Shown: positions 43,139 through 51,953 of the stretch, one piece after another
Position numbering within the stretch: the stretch's first letter is position 1
How the letters are laid out: every line of letters starts with the position of its first letter
From: Azophilus sp965221465
Lineage (GTDB): Bacteria; Pseudomonadota; Gammaproteobacteria; Pseudomonadales; Azotimanducaceae
Reading direction: 5' to 3'
DNA: 64,000 nucleotides
NCBI GenBank assembly: GCA_965221465.1
Contig: OZ244892.1
Coordinates: 3,720,001-3,784,000, forward strand
The notes under the pieces: model-generated
Seen by the model: the letters and a program-made list of their open reading frames with translations, nothing else
The model's database searches: none
What the model was told of the DNA's origin: nothing
Program-made: the position numbers and the translations under genes

Positions 43139-43777
43139 TTATCTGTCTGCGGGTGATCTGTCTGCGGGTGCAACCGCTTCACTCAGAAAGCGCGCGGTTT
43201 CATTGAAACTCCTGCTGAGATCGCGGTACTGGTCGGACAACCAATCGAGCAGTGCCTGCAGGTAGGCACCCATCAATATCTGAACCAGCAGGTCGATCGA
43301 ATAGTCTTTTCTGACATCGCCCTGCTTTCGCCCGGCTCTGACCAGTTCGGCCATGGATTGTCGCAGCAGCGCAAATCTTGCGCGTGAGGTGTCGGCATCG
43401 CCGATGGCACTGAAGCCTTCGACCATGAGCATACGGGTCAGTTCCGGTGATTTGCCGACATCGGCAGCGGAATGGCCCATGAAACCGTGCAGTCTTTTCC
43501 GTGTGGTCTTTTCCTGCGCCAGTTCGTTGTCGATGTAGCCCACCAGGCGCAGGTCCATGGTGTCGATCAATTCGGTGACGATGGCTGCCTTTGACGGAAA
43601 GTAGTTGAACAGGGTGGGCTTGGATACGCCTGCTTTCAGCGCAATGGCATCGACGGTGGTGCCATCGAAACCGTTGCTTACAAACAGCGACACGGCCGCA
43701 TCACGGATACGCTTGTGCGTCTGACGCTTTTTCTGTTCACGCAGGCCCCAGGCTGGTCTTGTGGCAGTTGTCGGCAT
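43139..43777 (-). CDS. TetR-family transcriptional regulator
   Basis: A 212-residue repressor with an N-terminal HTH (RIRDAAVSLFVSNGFDGTTV, then DAIALKAGVSKPTLFNYFPS) and a helical ligand domain ending in a run of charged residues. It is divergent from the SDR-Rieske operon at 43.9 kb, with an inverted repeat in between. It likely represses both directions in the absence of the catabolic substrate. The last residues contain a short duplication (ADRSPADR). Confidence 0.92.
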   Translation of the reverse strand: MPTTATRPAWGLREQKKRQTHKRIRDAAVSLFVSNGFDGTTVDAIALKAGVSKPTLFNYFPSKAAIVTELIDTMDLRLVGYIDNELAQEKTTRKRLHGFMGHSAADVGKSPELTRMLMVEGFSAIGDADTSRARFALLRQSMAELVRAGRKQGDVRKDYSIDLLVQILMGAYLQALLDWLSDQYRDLSRSFNETARFLSEAVAPADRSPADR

Positions 43778-43818
43778 CTTTTCTCGAAGGACAGGTCTCG
43801 GAGGACCGGAATTATTTC

Positions 43819-43850
43819 TTTACTATAGTTAATTATTTTACTATGGTAAA
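43819..43850. promoter_or_regulatory. Candidate TetR operator
   Basis: TTTACTATAG (43819) and CTATGGTAAA (43841) form an inverted repeat matching at 9 of 10 positions with a 12-bp spacer, between the divergent TetR and SDR genes and just upstream of the SDR start. TTTACTAT is also directly repeated. The AT-rich surroundings fit a promoter. Confidence 0.5.
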
Positions 43851-43869
43851 CAAAAATATGGAGGCGATC

Positions 43870-44628
43870 ATGGGCTTGCTGCAGAACAAGACTGGGTTGG
43901 TAACCGGTGGTGGCGGTGGCATCGGGCGCGCCATCTGCCTGACATTTGCTGCAGAAGGCTGCCGAGTGGTGGTTGCCGACTTCAACGACGAAAGCGGCCA
44001 CGAAACGGTAGCAACGATAAAGGCCGATGGTGGCGAGGCGGTCTTTGTGTCGACAGACGTCAGCAAAGAGCCGCAGGTCAGCAACATGGTGAACACCGCG
44101 GTAGAAACCTTCGGCCGTCTGGATGTCGCCTGCAATTGTGCCGCACTCAGTCGTGGATCGGGCCCGATTCATCTTTTCGAACGCGAGGTGTTCGACGACA
44201 CATTGGAGATGTGTCTGACCAACACGTGGCTTTGTCAGAAATACGAAGTCATGGCGATGCTCGAGTCCGGCGGTGGCAGCATCGTCAACATCTCATCCAA
44301 CGCCTCGCTGCGCGGGCAGGCCAACAACACCGCCTACGCCGCTGCAAAAGGCGGCGTAAACATCCTCACGAAGAGTTCCGCCCTCGAATACGCTGCGGCA
44401 GGCATACGCATCAATGCGGTTTCGCCTGGCGTCATCCGAACACCGGGGCTCGAAAAGTATTTTGCAGAACACCCGAAGATGGCCGAGCCATTGAAGCGCT
44501 CTGCCCCCATGAACCGATTGGGTGAGCCGGAAGAGATCGCCGAGGCAGTCGTATTTCTCTGCTCCGATCGAGCTTCCTTCATCACCGGACAACTGCTGGC
44601 GGTGGATGGTGGGGGCGCGGTGAAGTAG
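43870..44628 (+). CDS. SDR family oxidoreductase
   Basis: A 252-residue classical SDR with VTGGGGGIGRAIC, the catalytic SSNASLRGQANNTAYAAAKG and SFITGQLLAVDGGG. The NNAG motif is altered to CNCAAL, a departure that may affect the active-site Asn. Start ATG at 43870 follows GGAGG; earlier in-frame ATGs at 43843 and 43858 lie in the operator. It is followed 25 bp later by the Rieske oxygenase gene. Confidence 0.88.
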   Translation: MGLLQNKTGLVTGGGGGIGRAICLTFAAEGCRVVVADFNDESGHETVATIKADGGEAVFVSTDVSKEPQVSNMVNTAVETFGRLDVACNCAALSRGSGPIHLFEREVFDDTLEMCLTNTWLCQKYEVMAMLESGGGSIVNISSNASLRGQANNTAYAAAKGGVNILTKSSALEYAAAGIRINAVSPGVIRTPGLEKYFAEHPKMAEPLKRSAPMNRLGEPEEIAEAVVFLCSDRASFITGQLLAVDGGGAVK

Positions 44629-44653
44629 CCGCCGAAACAAGGAGGAAACGTAC

Positions 44654-45667
44654 ATGCAGCAAAAACTGGTCGTGCGAAGGCGCGCACCGATACCGTTGCC
44701 CATGCCCTATGGTTGGTTTCAGGTCTTGTATTCGTCAGAACTCGCCGCTGGAGAGTCCAGACCGCTGGAATACTTCGATCAGGAACTGGTCGCCTTCAGA
44801 ACCGAATCGGGTGTGGCCAAGGTGATCGACGCCTATTGTGCACACATGGGCGCGCACCTGGGATACGGCATTCATGAACGCACCGGCGCAGGGTCGGCCG
44901 TCGTGGGCGAAAACATCGTTTGTCCCTTTCACGGCTGGCAGTTCAATGGCGAGGGGCAATGTGCGCACATTCCTTATGCGAAAAACCTGCCCCCTCGAGT
45001 GCAGCGTGGCGAAACGGTAATTCGGCCCTGGCACGTGCGCGAGGTCAACCAGTGCATTCTCGTCTGGTACCACCCCGACAATATCGAACCTCTGTTCGAG
45101 CCCGAGACAGTGGCTGAGGCATCCGCCGACAACGACGAATGGGGGGAGCTACAGACATTCACCTGGGACATCAACACCCACATGCAGGAAATCGGTGAAA
45201 ACGCCGTGGACCCCGCCCACTTCAAGTACGTGCACGGCACGGATGACGTGCCTGATGCGGAATCCCTGGAGTTCGACGGTCATACCCGGTACGGCTTCCT
45301 CAGAACACGCAATCCGACACCCCAGGGCATCGTCGAAGGCTCGATCGAAAATCGCAACGTTGGCCCCGGCCTCTCCGTGGTCAGGTTTCGGGGAATCTGC
45401 GAAACACTGCTGCTGGCCAATCTCACCCCGGTCGATGCAGAGAACTCCCGCGCCATGTACGCATTCATCCAGAAGAAGAATGACGGCGACAGTCCTCCGG
45501 GCAAGGTGGGCAAAGCCATCGTCGCCAACATCTGCCAGCAGATGGAAGAAGACTGCATCATCTGGAATCGCAAGAAGTACTACGAACGCCCGCTGCTTTG
45601 CGACGGCGATGGCCCGTTCGCCAAATTCCGCAACTGGTACGGGCAGTTCATGCCGGAACTGCAATAG
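44654..45667 (+). CDS. Rieske non-haem iron oxygenase (3-ketosteroid 9-alpha-hydroxylase KshA-like)
   Basis: A 337-residue terminal oxygenase. The Rieske centre is CAHMGAHLG (Cys62, His64) and CPFHGWQF (Cys90, His93). The mononuclear iron site is ENAVDPAHFKYVHG, with the Asn-x2-Asp-x2-His-x4-His spacing of KshA-like oxygenases. KshA hydroxylates C9 of androstadienedione, opening the steroid B ring together with KstD. This supports a steroid- or terpenoid-like substrate. The reductase KshB is not in the window; the ferredoxin at 60.8 kb could act in its place. GGAGG lies 9 bp before the ATG. Confidence 0.87.
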   Translation: MQQKLVVRRRAPIPLPMPYGWFQVLYSSELAAGESRPLEYFDQELVAFRTESGVAKVIDAYCAHMGAHLGYGIHERTGAGSAVVGENIVCPFHGWQFNGEGQCAHIPYAKNLPPRVQRGETVIRPWHVREVNQCILVWYHPDNIEPLFEPETVAEASADNDEWGELQTFTWDINTHMQEIGENAVDPAHFKYVHGTDDVPDAESLEFDGHTRYGFLRTRNPTPQGIVEGSIENRNVGPGLSVVRFRGICETLLLANLTPVDAENSRAMYAFIQKKNDGDSPPGKVGKAIVANICQQMEEDCIIWNRKKYYERPLLCDGDGPFAKFRNWYGQFMPELQ

Positions 45668-45763
45668 CGGCCACGATGGCTGCGACTACACAATCCGTGC
45701 ACTCTTTGCGTAGAGTGTCCGCTTTCGCCCCCGTTCACAGGCACCCATTCACAGGTAATTGAC

Positions 45764-47407
45764 ATGTTGCGCATCGCCCCGTCACCGAGTTCATTCTGCT
45801 TCCTGCTGGCGCTTTGCTTCGGCCATTCAAACGCGCTTGGCGCAGAAGCCGGCATGGCATCCAAGCCCAATGTCATCATCATGCTGGCCGACGATCTCGG
45901 CTGGAGCGATGTCGGTTTCCACGGCGGAGACATCGACACGCCCAGCCTCGACAGACTGGCCGCGGAAGGTGTACAGCTCGGTCGGTTCTATACCACTCCG
46001 ATCTGCTCGCCGACGCGAGCGGCACTGATGACCGGACGCAACCCCATCCGCCTCGGCGTCGCCTACAGCGTGATTTTCCCCTGGCACAATATCGGCATTC
46101 ACCCCGACGAACGCTTTCTGTCCCAGGCCTTTGCCGATGCCGGCTATCAGACCGCCATGGTGGGCAAGTGGCATCTGGGCCATGCGCAACAGACCTATCA
46201 CCCCAACAACCGCGGCTTTCAGCATTTCTACGGTCACCTGCATACCGAGGTGGGTTATTTCCCGCCTTTCGCCAACCAGGGAGGCAAGGATTTTCAGCGC
46301 AACGGCGTCTCTATCGACGACGACGGATACGAGACCTTTCTCCTGGCGGACGAAGCATCGCGCTTTATTCGCGAACGCAACAAAGACCGGCCCTTCTTTC
46401 TTTACATTCCATTTCTGGCGCCCCACACGCCACTGGAAGCACCCGACGAACTGCTGGAGAAATACCAGGATATCGAAACCGACCTGCCGCCCGCCCGCAG
46501 CCGACAGACCGATAGCACACGGCGGGTTGCCAGCATGCTGATGCAGCCGAGTGCTCGCCCTGTTTACGCCGCCGTGGTCGATGCCATGGACCAGGCAATC
46601 GGCCAGGTGCTGAATACGCTGGATGAGCAGAACATCAGTGACGACACGCTGGTACTCTTCTTCAGCGACAACGGCGGCGCCGCGTATTCGGTGGGAGGCG
46701 CCAACAACGCCCCACTTCGAGGCGGCAAGGGTGAGGTGTTCGAAGGGGGCATTCGCGTCGTCTCCGTCATGCGCTGGCCGGCGCAGCTCGATGCCGGCGG
46801 TCGCATGGATCAGATCATGACCGCCATGGACCTGTTCCCCACGCTGATGGATGCAACCGGCATCGACCCGGGCGAGCATTTCAAGTGGGACGGCAGAAGC
46901 ATGTGGCCGTCCATTGCCGATGGCGTTCAGGCGCCGCCCACAGACGATATCTTTTTCACCTCGGAAACACCCATCTACGGTCAGTTTCATTTCACCGTCT
47001 TCAATGACGAGTGGAAGTTCGTGCAGGAAATCGATCAGGACCAGATTACCGTGTCGATCATCAATCATCTGTTCCGCATTGACGAAGACCCGAACGAATA
47101 CAACAACCTGGCGGAAGCATACCCGGAGGTCGTGCAGGACTATGCCGAGCGGGTGAGGAACTGGCGGGCGCTGTACCCCATCGCCGGCACCCGATCGTCG
47201 TTGTCGCCGCCGCCGGGCTGGAGAGCACCGAAAGACTGGGCCACCTACCCCCATCCCGTGGAGTCGCTGCAGGAAGAACCCGCGCGGGGCATGGCGCCCA
47301 CAGAGACCACAAAGCGGATGCTCGACATGCAGCACGGTGAACGGGGCCGGCTGGTTTACGATTGCGAAAGCCGCTGGTACCTGGCAGGCCTCTGCACGAA
47401 AAACTGA
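45764..47407 (+). CDS. Arylsulfatase (secreted)
   Basis: A 547-residue formylglycine sulfatase with a Sec signal peptide ending near SNALGAEA. Metal-ligand residues are in KPNVIIMLADDLGWSDVGFH. The CSPTRAALMTG signature has Cys81 as the formylglycine precursor. GKWHLGH, FSDNGGAAY and a long C-terminal domain follow. It is close to arylsulfatase A/B-like marine enzymes. It lies 96 bp after the Rieske gene. It could desulfate steroid or phenol sulfates in the periplasm, providing the substrate for the neighbouring oxygenase; that is inference. Confidence 0.93.
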   Translation: MLRIAPSPSSFCFLLALCFGHSNALGAEAGMASKPNVIIMLADDLGWSDVGFHGGDIDTPSLDRLAAEGVQLGRFYTTPICSPTRAALMTGRNPIRLGVAYSVIFPWHNIGIHPDERFLSQAFADAGYQTAMVGKWHLGHAQQTYHPNNRGFQHFYGHLHTEVGYFPPFANQGGKDFQRNGVSIDDDGYETFLLADEASRFIRERNKDRPFFLYIPFLAPHTPLEAPDELLEKYQDIETDLPPARSRQTDSTRRVASMLMQPSARPVYAAVVDAMDQAIGQVLNTLDEQNISDDTLVLFFSDNGGAAYSVGGANNAPLRGGKGEVFEGGIRVVSVMRWPAQLDAGGRMDQIMTAMDLFPTLMDATGIDPGEHFKWDGRSMWPSIADGVQAPPTDDIFFTSETPIYGQFHFTVFNDEWKFVQEIDQDQITVSIINHLFRIDEDPNEYNNLAEAYPEVVQDYAERVRNWRALYPIAGTRSSLSPPPGWRAPKDWATYPHPVESLQEEPARGMAPTETTKRMLDMQHGERGRLVYDCESRWYLAGLCTKN

Positions 47408-47569
47408 CGCGCACGGGCCGCGATCATGTACCGGGGCGTCTCCGCTGACACCGGGCAGCGTGCCCGGATCCTTGCTCTTGAAAGCAACGAACTCGCCAAG
47501 TGCGATAAAAGATTCGAACCAGGCGCGCCGGCCCGCGGACGCGCAAGGAACATATGCAGTACGCTGGGA

Positions 47570-47684
47570 GAGAGCAGGTGTGCGGTGCGTGTATCCGGCA
47601 CCTTTTAGGCTCGTGCTTGCGCCCATCGTAGCGGTAAGCATGTCCGCCTGGCGTGCCGGATGCACGTACCGTATACCTGCTCTC
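47570..47684 (+). ncRNA. Long structured hairpin, copy 1
   Basis: Arms 47570-47601 and 47653-47684 pair over all 32 positions. The four non-Watson-Crick pairs are all G.U if the plus strand is RNA. The 51-nt loop can fold further (AGGC/GCCT, TGCTT/AAGCA, CGC/GCG). Three pairs differ from copy 2 by changes on both sides that keep pairing. This suggests a selected RNA structure. No promoter or known Rfam family is recognised. Confidence 0.5.
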
Positions 47685-47818
47685 GGCGCTGGATCGAAGG
47701 CCATGTTTGCCACGCTAACGAATTCAACAAAATCAATTGCTTGGAAAAAGTGTTCCATGAAAGTTCCCAACCCGGCGCGCCGGGACGAGGACGTGAAAGC
47801 AACAAAGGCTTGCTGGGA

Positions 47819-47933
47819 GAGAACCGGTGTACGGTGCGTGTATCCGGCGCTGTTGAGGCTCATGCTTGCGCCCATCGTCGCGGTAAGCACTTCCGCCTGG
47901 TGCGCCGGATGCACGTACCGTATACCGGTTCTC
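47819..47933 (+). ncRNA. Long structured hairpin, copy 2
   Basis: Arms 47819-47850 and 47902-47933 pair over all 32 positions, with three G.U pairs on the plus strand and the same 51-nt loop length as copy 1. The inner loop helices TGCTT/AAGCA and CGC/GCG are conserved. It may be a processed RNA, an mRNA-stabilising element between sulfatase and SDR genes, or a DNA recombination site. Confidence 0.5.
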
Positions 47934-48183
47934 GGCGCCGGATCGAAGCCACGGATCTCCGCGTCAGTGAGTGCTTTAAAATCAATAACTTGAAAATTTG
48001 TTCCATGAAAGTCCTGACCAAGGGCGCCCGCGATCGGGCCTTGCGCAAACGAACACATCCCTGCCCCAATCGTTTTGCGCGCTTTAGACCTGCAGTATTG
48101 CGCGAAATGAAGATTGACAGACATCGCAATTGCAAAATGCATGGGCTCTCGCTAACTTGGCGATAGCCAGATGGAGTTGCCAG

Positions 48184-49056
48184 ATGCCAGTACCACAAGT
48201 CGCACTCGTCACCGGCGCAACCCGGGGCGCCGGCAAGGGCATCGCCCTCGGGCTGGCCGCGAAAGGCATGACCGTCTATGTCACCGGCCGTTCGAGCCAG
48301 TGCGCGAGCGCGACACTGAAAGGGGAAATCCTCCCGGGCACACTGACTGACACGGTGGCCGATATCAACGCCGCCGGCGGTACCGGCATGGGTGTTACCT
48401 GCGACCACGCCGACGATGAACAGACACGTGCGGTGATCGAGCAGATCGAGCAGGAACAAGGGCGCCTCGATGTGCTGGTCAACAATGCAGCACACATCGA
48501 CGATACGCTGATCGACCCGGGCGGTTTCTGGGAAAAGCCGCTCGATCTGGCAAACATTCTCGACGTCGGGCTGCGCTCGGCTTACGTCGCCAGCTACCAT
48601 GCAGCACCTCTGATGATCGGAAACCACTACGGCCTGATCACCTTCACCTCGTCTTTCGGCGGCGTCTGCTACATGCATGGCCCTGCCTACGGCGCCCAGA
48701 AGGCCGGATACGACAAGTTTGCCGCCGATATGGCTGTCGATCTCGAGAATGAGAATGTCGCCGCAGTGTCATTGTGGCTCGGGCCCCTGCGCACGGAACG
48801 AACCAACGTGGTGCTGCGTCATCGAGGGGAACAGTACGACGAATTCATGGCCATTGCCGAAACACCTCAGTTCAATGGCCATGTCATTTACGCCCTGGCA
48901 ATGGATGACGAACGCATGCAGAAATCGGGTCGAACCCTGATCACCGCGGAACTGGCCATGGAATACGGCATAACCGATGTAGACGGCAGACAACCGCCTT
49001 CCTATCGCGACCAACTCGGAGAGCCACGCATTCCCCACCCCGCCAGGGTGATCTGA
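48184..49056 (+). CDS. SDR family oxidoreductase
   Basis: A 290-residue SDR with VALVTGATRGAGKGIALGLA at the N-terminus and VLVNNAAHIDD. The active site SSFGGVCYMHGPAYGAQKAG has catalytic Ser, Tyr and Lys in proper spacing. It is longer at the C-terminus (to PPSYRDQLGEPRIPHPARVI) than a typical 250-residue SDR and lacks the usual TG..I.VDGG ending, a pattern seen in the DHRS1-like subgroup. ATG at 48184 has GGAG upstream. It is the first gene after the hairpin array. Confidence 0.88.
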   Translation: MPVPQVALVTGATRGAGKGIALGLAAKGMTVYVTGRSSQCASATLKGEILPGTLTDTVADINAAGGTGMGVTCDHADDEQTRAVIEQIEQEQGRLDVLVNNAAHIDDTLIDPGGFWEKPLDLANILDVGLRSAYVASYHAAPLMIGNHYGLITFTSSFGGVCYMHGPAYGAQKAGYDKFAADMAVDLENENVAAVSLWLGPLRTERTNVVLRHRGEQYDEFMAIAETPQFNGHVIYALAMDDERMQKSGRTLITAELAMEYGITDVDGRQPPSYRDQLGEPRIPHPARVI

Positions 49057-49204
49057 AGCAGGCCACATCGGCACCAGGCACAGTGGATTGCTCTCGACGT
49101 AACGGGAAAGCGACTCGGTCCGGGCCGGTCGGGCAACCCGGCAGCAACACCGGCAGTTCCGAGTTTTGCCCGCCAACCCGCTCGTGAACAGGATCGATTC
49201 CGAC

Positions 49205-50695
49205 ATGTCGAAAACCTCTCCTTCCATCGCCAGAAAAAGCGCCGAAATCTCAACGTGGGGTTTCGAAACAGACGTCGCCATTGTGGGTTGCGGCGCCGCC
49301 GGCGTCTGTGCCGCCATTGAAGCCGCCGACGCCGGCGCCAGGGTCATCGTCTTCGAGGCCGCCTCGGCCCCCGGCGGCTCTACCGCCCTTTCCGGAGGCG
49401 AAGTCTATCTGGGTGGCAGCGGCGGCACCGTCATGCAGAAGAAGCATGGCTTTGAAGACAGCACGCAGAACATGTTCGACTACCTCATGATGCAGCACGG
49501 GCCTCAAGCCGATGAAGAGAAAATCCGGGCCTATGTCGAAGGCGGCGCTGCCCATTTCGACTGGCTGGTCGCCCTCGGCGTGCCGTTCAAGGATACCTTC
49601 CTCGACGAACGCCTGGTCGAACCGGTCACGGACGATTGCCTGATCTGGAGCGGCAATGAAAAAGCCTGGCCTGAAATCGAACACTGCAAACCCGTACCCC
49701 GCGGCCACGTGGTTCAGCAGGAAGGCATGGGCGCCGGCGCCAAACTCTTCGAAACCCTCGAGACCAATGCCACAGAGCGCGGCGTCGACATTCAATGCGA
49801 TGCACGCGCGTTGTGCCTGGTCGTCAATGACGAAGGCGAGGTGGAAGGGCTCATTGTGCGTATCGACGGCGAAGAAAAATCCTGCCGCGCAACCGCCGGT
49901 GTCGTTCTCTGCGCCGGCGGGTTTATCATGAACGAAGAAATGGTCCGGACCCATGCGCCCAGACTGACCCGCTGTACCACGCCCATCGGCAACCCCGGCG
50001 ACACCGGCTCGGGCATTCAGATGGGCATGTCGGTGGGTGGGGCCGCAATCAACATGCACGAGGGCTTCGCCAGCATTCCCTTCTACCCGCCGGCTACCCT
50101 GACTTACGGCATCGTCGTTACCGACAAGGGGCAACGCTTCATCAATGAAGACGCCTATCACGGCCGGGTAGGCACACATCTGCTGGAACAGAACTGCGAA
50201 CGTGCCTACCTGATCGCAGACGTCGAAGCCTACGCCAACTACGAAGAAATGAATTTCATCAACGCCGATGTGGTCGGTACCGGCGAAACCATCGAAGAAC
50301 TGGAAGCAGAACTGAACATGACACCAGGCAGCCTGTCGCGGACGATGGAAATCTACAACCATTATGCCGAGGCCGGCGAAGATCCCATGTTTCACAAACA
50401 GCCCGCATGGCTGCGGCCCCTCGAGGCACCGTTTGTCGCCCTCGACGTCACCCCGGGCCGCGGCTGCTTCATCCCCGGTTTCACCCTCGGAGGGCTGGAC
50501 ACCCGCCCGACCGGCGAGGTCAAGCGCAGCGACGGCAGCATCGTGCAAGGGCTTTACGCCGCAGGTAGAACGGCCGCCGGCGTTCCCCGCCGCGGCAGCG
50601 GCTATAATTCCGGCATCAGCGTCGGCGACGCGACATTTTCAGGGCGCCAAGCCGGCATCGCAGCCGCCAGGCGAAGGCAGCACACGGGCGACTGA
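49205..50695 (+). CDS. FAD-binding dehydrogenase (3-ketosteroid delta-1-dehydrogenase / fumarate reductase-like)
   Basis: A 496-residue flavoprotein of the FAD_binding_2 family. It has the N-terminal DVAIVGCGAAGVCAAIEAAD dinucleotide motif, ASAPGGSTALSGGEVYLGGS, a long substrate domain and a C-terminal GLYAAGRTAAGVPRRGSGYN that closes the flavin site. KstD enzymes and related urocanate/fumarate reductases share this build. Together with the KshA-like oxygenase it suggests A/B-ring opening of a steroid-type substrate. Start ATG at 49205 is chosen by family N-terminus; 148 bp of non-coding DNA precede it. Confidence 0.87.
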   Translation: MSKTSPSIARKSAEISTWGFETDVAIVGCGAAGVCAAIEAADAGARVIVFEAASAPGGSTALSGGEVYLGGSGGTVMQKKHGFEDSTQNMFDYLMMQHGPQADEEKIRAYVEGGAAHFDWLVALGVPFKDTFLDERLVEPVTDDCLIWSGNEKAWPEIEHCKPVPRGHVVQQEGMGAGAKLFETLETNATERGVDIQCDARALCLVVNDEGEVEGLIVRIDGEEKSCRATAGVVLCAGGFIMNEEMVRTHAPRLTRCTTPIGNPGDTGSGIQMGMSVGGAAINMHEGFASIPFYPPATLTYGIVVTDKGQRFINEDAYHGRVGTHLLEQNCERAYLIADVEAYANYEEMNFINADVVGTGETIEELEAELNMTPGSLSRTMEIYNHYAEAGEDPMFHKQPAWLRPLEAPFVALDVTPGRGCFIPGFTLGGLDTRPTGEVKRSDGSIVQGLYAAGRTAAGVPRRGSGYNSGISVGDATFSGRQAGIAAARRRQHTGD

Positions 50696-50722
50696 AGTCT
50701 TCTCCGGTCGACAGGCGGTAAC

Positions 50723-51490
50723 ATGTTCTCTGTAAAAGAAAAAGTCGTTCTGATTACCGGCGGCACCCGGGGAATCGGCCTCGGCATCGCCAGGACATTC
50801 GCCGAAAACGGCGCCAAGGTTTATGCCTGCGGCCGAAACCGCCCTGAAGCCGGTACGTTTCCCGAAGGTTCCGGCATCGAATTCATCGCTGCGGACGTCA
50901 GAGATGCGGAAAGCGCGCAGACCGTCATCGACGGCATCATGAGCGGCAGCGGTCGGCTCGACGTGCTCATCAACAATGCCGGCGGCGGCCCGCCCGCCGA
51001 TGCCGCCACCGCCTCGCCCCGCTTTACGGAATCGATCGTCCGGCTCAATCTGCTGGCGCCGCTGCTGATGAGCCAGCTCGCCCACGATGCACTGAAGAAA
51101 AGCGGCGGCAGCATCATCAATATCGCCAGCGTCTCGGCGATTCGTTCCTCACCCGGAACGATGGCGTACGGCGCAGCCAAGGCCGGGCTGCTCAACGCGA
51201 CCATCTCTCTCGCCCAGGAATGGGGGCCCGAGATTCGAGTCAACGCGATCGTTGCCGGGCTCATCAAGACCGAAGCCGCCGACGCCCACTACGGCGGCAG
51301 CGAAGGCATGGCCAGACTGGAAGCCAGGCTGCCCGGCAAACGCATGGGCACACCCGAGGATATCGCCGGCGCCTGTCTGTATCTGGCCTGCAATCGGGCC
51401 GCCTATGTGTCCGGCGCCTCGCTGGAAGTCTACGGCGGCGGCGAACCGCCCAGCTTTCTCAGTTTCATAGAGGAATCGGTCAGTCGTTGA
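50723..51490 (+). CDS. SDR family oxidoreductase
   Basis: A 255-residue SDR with VVLITGGTRGIGLGIARTFA, NNAGGG, a catalytic IASVSAIRSSPGTMAYGAAKAG (split: IASVSAIRSS, MAYGAAKAG) and an ending AAYVSGASLEVYGGGEPPSF. The usual DGG is YGGG. It lies 27 bp after the flavoprotein gene in the same operon and overlaps the convergent Lrp gene by 11 bp. It may be a hydroxysteroid dehydrogenase. Confidence 0.89.
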   Translation: MFSVKEKVVLITGGTRGIGLGIARTFAENGAKVYACGRNRPEAGTFPEGSGIEFIAADVRDAESAQTVIDGIMSGSGRLDVLINNAGGGPPADAATASPRFTESIVRLNLLAPLLMSQLAHDALKKSGGSIINIASVSAIRSSPGTMAYGAAKAGLLNATISLAQEWGPEIRVNAIVAGLIKTEAADAHYGGSEGMARLEARLPGKRMGTPEDIAGACLYLACNRAAYVSGASLEVYGGGEPPSFLSFIEESVSR

Positions 51491-51953
51491 AGCCGACGAT
51501 GCGACCCCATCGATAGTCGTACTTGAGCCCCTTCACCGCCAGGGTCGTGTCGGCATGGGCCACCCCCGGCAGCGTCATGATTTCTTCATTGACGAGGCGT
51601 ACCAGTTCCCCACCGTCTTTCACCAGCGTGATCACCAGAATGTCATAGCGGCCCATCATGGTTGCCACGAATCTGGCCACCTCCATTTCTGAAATGATCT
51701 TCGCGGTTTCTTCCAACCGCGACAGATCGGCGCGAATACCGATATAGGCCATGATCGGCTGTTCAGGCCCGGCAAAGCTGGTCAGCGCCTGAATCTTGAT
51801 GATGTTGTTTTCCTGCATGCGCTTGATGCGCCCACGCACGGTGCCCTCACCCAACCCCAGTTCGTGGGCAATTTCGCGATTGCTGCGCCGCCCGTCCTGG
51901 GCGAGGTGTTCCAGGATTCTGCGGTCTACTTTGTCAATGCGGCTCTTGCTCAT
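51480..51953 (-). CDS. Lrp/AsnC-family regulator
   Basis: A 157-residue feast/famine regulator with an N-terminal HTH (VDRRILEHLAQDGRRSNREI, then AHELGLGEGTVRGRIKRMQE) and a RAM ligand domain (VARFVATMMGRYDILVITLV). Its ATG lies in the stop of the other Lrp gene (4-bp overlap), so the two are co-translated and may form hetero-oligomers. They probably control the divergent SnoaL/acyl-CoA ligase operon and possibly the SDR operon on the other side. Confidence 0.92.
   Translation of the reverse strand: MSKSRIDKVDRRILEHLAQDGRRSNREIAHELGLGEGTVRGRIKRMQENNIIKIQALTSFAGPEQPIMAYIGIRADLSRLEETAKIISEMEVARFVATMMGRYDILVITLVKDGGELVRLVNEEIMTLPGVAHADTTLAVKGLKYDYRWGRIVGFND

Larger units (their letters stand above)
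47480..48040 (+). repeat. ~250-bp tandem repeat (two full copies and a truncated third)
   Basis: Unit landmarks recur at about 250-bp spacing. GGCGCGCCGG is at 47522 and 47774. GTGCGTGTATCCGGC is at 47585 and 47834. TGTTCCATGAAAGT is at 47751 and 47999. The third copy breaks off about 35 bp after that. Units carry a long hairpin (listed separately). The array fills the gap between the sulfatase and the next SDR gene; both strands show long open frames here, but they are by-products of the repeat. No other gene is supported between 47408 and 48183. Confidence 0.8.

Noticed and set aside
47500..47530. tRNA T-arm-like GGTTCGAATC on the minus strand
   Set aside because: No acceptor stem, D-arm or anticodon arm can be built around it; taken as chance.
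47480..48040. CRISPR array or integron attC array
   Set aside because: Only two and a part units of ~250 bp, far longer than CRISPR repeats, and no cas genes. The hairpins lack clear RYYYAAC/GTTRRRY core sites and no integrase is seen, so attC is not supported.
45827..48142. A 771-codon open frame on the minus strand across the whole sulfatase gene and the repeat array
   Set aside because: The plus strand holds a full sulfatase with CSPTR and metal motifs. The minus frame has no domain, and its internal repeats simply mirror the tandem hairpins.
49250..50548. A 432-codon open frame on the minus strand
   Set aside because: Antisense of the FAD-binding dehydrogenase; no motifs.
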